A model generated the notes under the pieces. The model had not been told where the DNA came from. It ran no database searches and was given only the letters and a program-made list of their open reading frames with translations. Position numbers and translations under genes: made by a program. DNA of 8,874 nt from Clostridia bacterium (lineage in GTDB: Bacteria > Bacillota > Clostridia > Oscillospirales > Acutalibacteraceae): the NCBI GenBank assembly GCA_017549905.1, contig JAFYNC010000176.1:1-8874 (forward strand), in the 5' to 3' direction. Shown piece after piece: positions 6,227 to 8,874 of the stretch (its first letter is position 1; each line of letters starts with the position of its first letter).

Positions 6227-7804
6227 ATGTTTCTTAATCCCAAAGAAATTTTAGAAGAATATAAAAAGGGCAGTAATTTTAAAGCGTCACTCGGCTCAAA
6301 AGGTATATATGAACAAACCAAAATCAACGAAAGATTTTTTATTGGTGACCAATGGTATGGGGCAAAGTGCGGAAATGACCGTCCGCTTGTAAGGCATAAC
6401 ATAATTAAAAGAATAGGAAATTATAAAATGTCGCAAATTTTAGGCAGTCCTATATCGGTTAATTATTCGGCAGATGGTGTGCCCACCGAAAGTTTTGATA
6501 GCAAAACTTTTGAAATATCAGGTGATAATCCCAATAACAGTGAAATAAATTTTATAATGTCAGCGTTTGATAGCTATTATAAGACAACATCTGAAAGGGT
6601 TAAGCTAATAGACCTTAATGAGCGTATTCTCAGAAAGGCTTATATTTCAGGAAGCGCGGTGCTTTATACCTATTGGGATGCTTCTGTTCCTACAGGCCTT
6701 TATTCTGATAAGGATAAAAAGGTCAAATTAAACGGCGATATATCCTGCGAGGTACTTGATATTGAGGATATAGTTTTCGGCGACCCGTTTTGTGAAGAAT
6801 TGCAGAAGCAACCTTTTATAATAATCGGGAGTAATCAAGATGTTGAGGCGGTGACCAGAGAGGCAAGGCTTCACGGCGCCGATATTTCGCGGCTTAGTGC
6901 TATAAACGATGGCGCGAGAGATTCAAAAATTAAGGTGTATACAAAACTTTATAAGGAATATAAACAAGACGGAGATTATACAATTAAATGTGTAAAGGTA
7001 ACAGAAAATGCAGTTGTAAGAGAAGCATTTGACACAAATCTCAGGTTATATCCGTTAGCTATCTTTACTTGGGATAGAAAAAATAATCTTATTTACGGCG
7101 AAAGCGAGATAACATATTTAATTCCTAATCAAATTGCAATAAACAGAATGATTACGGCAAATGTATGGTCGGGAATGACTACAGGTATGCCTATAATGCT
7201 TGTAAACGGGGATACTGTTACAGACAAAATAACTAATGAGCCCGGACAGATTATAAAGGTATATGGAAACAATGAAGATGTTGAGGGAGCGGTTAAATAT
7301 GTCACTCCGCAGTCGTTTGCAGAAGAATTTGATAAAAGCATTAATTCGCTTATAGAAAACACACTCACCCAAAGCGGAGCTAATGAGGTGGCGCTTGGTG
7401 ACAGTAAGGCAGATAATGCATCGGCACTTGCTGCTATGCGCGATGCAGCGCTTATGCCGCTTCAAATAATTAAGAATAGATTTTACACCTTCACAGAGGA
7501 TGTGGCTCGAATATGGGCGGATTTTTGGATCACACATTACGGCAATAGATATTTAAAAACAAAGGATAAAAACGGCACACGTTATATTTCTTTTGATGCA
7601 GACCGTTATAAAGAGCTTGTAATTAATACAAGGGTTGATGTAAGTAATACGGCTGTTTACAATGAACGCGAAATCACACAAATGCTTATAACTCTTTTCG
7701 AAAAAGGAATTATTGATAAAACTCAGTTACTTACAAGGTTACCCGATGGTATTGTACCTAATCTCAGAGGAATTTTAGCAGACTGCGAGGGGGACGGAAA
7801 ATGA
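6227..7804 (+). CDS. Phage portal protein
   Basis: This 525-residue protein has the size and sequence pattern of portal proteins, the 12-subunit ring through which DNA enters and leaves the head. Recognisable stretches are the N-terminal FFIGDQWYGAK...RPLVRHNIIKRI region, the LDIEDIVFGDPF wing segment (about 177-188), PNQIAINRMITANVWSGM (300-317), and the channel-helix region (ENTLTQSGANEVALGDSK and the alternating Ala-rich part after it). The C-terminal helical region (QIIKNRFYTFTEDVARIWAD) would face the crown or barrel. It is not the SPP1 or HK97 type by obvious motif and could be a P22-like relative. ATG 6227 follows AAAGGAAG (6211-6218). Its stop overlaps the next start as ATGA. Finding it after scaffold and capsid, rather than right after terL, is unusual. 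Confidence 0.85.
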   Translation: MFLNPKEILEEYKKGSNFKASLGSKGIYEQTKINERFFIGDQWYGAKCGNDRPLVRHNIIKRIGNYKMSQILGSPISVNYSADGVPTESFDSKTFEISGDNPNNSEINFIMSAFDSYYKTTSERVKLIDLNERILRKAYISGSAVLYTYWDASVPTGLYSDKDKKVKLNGDISCEVLDIEDIVFGDPFCEELQKQPFIIIGSNQDVEAVTREARLHGADISRLSAINDGARDSKIKVYTKLYKEYKQDGDYTIKCVKVTENAVVREAFDTNLRLYPLAIFTWDRKNNLIYGESEITYLIPNQIAINRMITANVWSGMTTGMPIMLVNGDTVTDKITNEPGQIIKVYGNNEDVEGAVKYVTPQSFAEEFDKSINSLIENTLTQSGANEVALGDSKADNASALAAMRDAALMPLQIIKNRFYTFTEDVARIWADFWITHYGNRYLKTKDKNGTRYISFDADRYKELVINTRVDVSNTAVYNEREITQMLITLFEKGIIDKTQLLTRLPDGIVPNLRGILADCEGDGK

Positions 7805-8133
7805 GCGGATATGATATTTTTAAAAGAGCTGTTTTAAGACTGGGATTTGCTGATTATGAAAACCGACTTTCCTCAAAAGCTATTGAATTTATAAATCAAA
7901 TTTGTCTTGATTTAAAGCTTAATACTATTAAAAGTCTTAATGAAAAAGTAGAGATTTCAGATGAGTTATGTGAGGCTGTTTGCTGCGGTGTTGCAATGCT
8001 TTTATCCTTTAGCGAGGGTGATAGCGAAAAAAATAAGCTTTACTGCGACCTTTATAACTCAAAAAGGGCATCGGTTTTATCAAAGGTTTGCTTTGTGGAG
8101 GATACATTACCTAAAATGAGCGGGGGATTCTGA
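7801..8133 (+). CDS. Putative head-tail adaptor (connector) protein
   Basis: This 110-residue, almost wholly helical protein directly follows the portal, overlapping it by ATGA, and precedes a tail gene. This is the place of proteins like P22 gp4 or HK97 gp6 that dock under the portal ring. Two helical halves (YDIFKRAVLRLGF...KAIEFINQICLDLKLN and ISDELCEAVCCGVAMLLSF) plus the late pattern EGDSEKNKLYCDLYNSKRAS fit such adaptors, which commonly keep a helix rich in small residues before an acidic gap and a final helix. Five cysteines are present (the three nearest lie at about 34, 58 and 61-62), an unusual number for a phage structural protein. The start has a GAGGGGGAC site just upstream. The function is inferred from position and helix pattern, not a firm family match. 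Confidence 0.6.
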   Translation: MSGYDIFKRAVLRLGFADYENRLSSKAIEFINQICLDLKLNTIKSLNEKVEISDELCEAVCCGVAMLLSFSEGDSEKNKLYCDLYNSKRASVLSKVCFVEDTLPKMSGGF

Positions 8134-8874
8134 TGAAATATGTTAATTTAAAGCAGAAAAAACGTGAAATTCTGCAAATACAAGCTCCAAACAAAGGTAT
8201 GAATCTTTTAAAACCAACAGTCCATTTGGAAGAGGGAGAAATAGGATTTTCCAAAAATGTTATATTTGATGGTGGTATTTTAAAAACACGAAACGGTATA
8301 AATGCTCAAAACGTTCTGGATACAAGTATTGTCCCCGGTTATGAGCAGTATGAATATTTTTCAACCGATACAAAGGTTTTATATAAAGGTGAGGTTAAAC
8401 GCATTGTAGTGGCGGGTACATTGTATGCCGATTCGCATTATTATATGTTAGTTTATCTCGTAGGCTCAAAGGGTGACGTTACAAGCCTAGGCTGTATGCA
8501 TTTTAACAGAATAGATGATAATACATTTTATATACCCAAAAATGTGATTTTCTATCAAGGCGAGTGTCAGTCGGGCGGAGGTTTTTTTGCCTTTGTTACA
8601 ACCGAGAATTTTGAAAACGAGCAAATGAAGAGTTATTCTGTATTTGAAATAGATGACGACTGGACTATGTGGGAGAGAGCGTACAGCTATTACACCCCTG
8701 TGGTTTATATTAATGGCAGAGGCAATTCGTATGAAGAAGCCAGAGGCGATAATCAGGTGTCTTCATTAAAACCCATGGCGCTTGAAGCTCCAAATATGCT
8801 TTATAACAGATTTTATGCTTACTATACGTCAGACGGCTATTCATCAGCATTCAGACTTCCTTACACACGAATAA
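8133..8874 (+). CDS. Tail hub/stabilisation-like protein (5' part; runs off the window)
   Basis: An open frame of 247 codons plus one base starts at ATG 8133, overlapping the adaptor stop by one base (TGATG) with a GGGGG site at 8122-8126, and continues past the window edge without a stop. Residues 19-56 carry the pattern KGMNLLKPTVHLEEGEIGFS followed by KNVIFDGGILKTRNGI. This resembles the opening of podovirus tail proteins such as the P22 gp10 group, where a Gly-rich start, an acidic turn, Asn-Val-x-Phe-Asp and Leu-x-x-Arg-Gly recur. The rest is rich in aromatic and beta-forming residues with many Tyr, as expected for a beta-propeller or hub. It would sit below the adaptor at the base of the tail. 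The similarity is by motif memory, so the tail-hub role is tentative; phage tail origin is likely. Confidence 0.6.
   Translation, partial: MKYVNLKQKKREILQIQAPNKGMNLLKPTVHLEEGEIGFSKNVIFDGGILKTRNGINAQNVLDTSIVPGYEQYEYFSTDTKVLYKGEVKRIVVAGTLYADSHYYMLVYLVGSKGDVTSLGCMHFNRIDDNTFYIPKNVIFYQGECQSGGGFFAFVTTENFENEQMKSYSVFEIDDDWTMWERAYSYYTPVVYINGRGNSYEEARGDNQVSSLKPMALEAPNMLYNRFYAYYTSDGYSSAFRLPYTRI

Larger units (their letters stand above)
2546..8874 (+). mobile_element. Packaging and head module of a tailed (pro)phage, continuing past the window
   Basis: Terminase, scaffold-like, capsid, portal, adaptor-like and tail-hub-like genes lie head to tail on one strand, with overlaps or gaps of at most 64 bases. 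This is the late structural module of a Caudoviricetes phage. The left limit is set by the transporter's terminator; the true element boundary and any attachment site cannot be fixed from this window. No lysis, lysogeny, replication or integration gene is visible. All frames are intact, so the module is not visibly degraded. Confidence 0.85.

Noticed and set aside
7118..7537. 139-codon minus-strand frame rich in Cys, His and Arg
   Set aside because: It is antisense to the conserved portal region; the apparent Cys/His richness is a by-product of the opposite strand, not a zinc-binding pattern.

Overview
The window is AT-rich, uses strong purine-rich Shine-Dalgarno sites, and starts genes with ATG, GTG and TTG. 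Together with the protein families seen, this points to a low-GC Firmicute, most likely a member of the Clostridia. It has two parts. Positions 1-2544 look chromosomal, or possibly cargo. Positions from about 2545 to the end are the packaging and head-assembly module of a tailed phage or prophage. No tRNA, rRNA, CRISPR array, transposase, integrase or repressor is visible.

Left part. A leftward gene (449 to the window edge, 3' end cut off) encodes a two-helix membrane protein resembling clostridial DUF6106 proteins. A rightward pair diverges from it: a PqqD-like peptide-binding protein (576-845) and an ABC exporter half-transporter (826-2499), overlapping by 20 bases. The two transcription units appear to be driven by back-to-back promoters that use the same palindromic TTGCAA as their -35 box. 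The pair ends at a strong rho-independent terminator (2511-2544). PqqD-like proteins normally present a peptide to a modifying enzyme, and the transporter could export the product. Neither a precursor peptide nor a modifying enzyme lies in the window, so the substrate is unknown.

Right part. Seven to eight tightly packed rightward genes begin 60 bases after that terminator: putative small terminase (2604-2873), large terminase (2854-4158), a 55-residue single-helix membrane protein (4155-4322), scaffold-like protein (4334-4966), major capsid protein with a C-terminal Ig-like domain (4987-6162), a hairpin (6174-6203), portal (6227-7804), head-tail adaptor-like protein (7801-8133), and the first 247 codons of a protein resembling podovirus tail hub or stabilisation proteins (8133 to the edge). 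Most junctions overlap (ATGA or TGATG, or 20 bases at terS/terL), so translational coupling is likely. The terminase pair would cut and pump DNA through the portal into a shell built by scaffold and capsid protein. The adaptor and hub-like protein would then close the portal and start the tail.

Points that stand out are the portal lying downstream of the capsid gene, the Ig-like capsid domain, a perfect hairpin over one of two competing terL starts, the shared -35 box, and the abrupt start of a late phage module with no visible promoter or integration genes. I do not see a clearly new defence or mobile system. The PqqD/ABC pair beside the phage module is the best candidate for unexplained biology.
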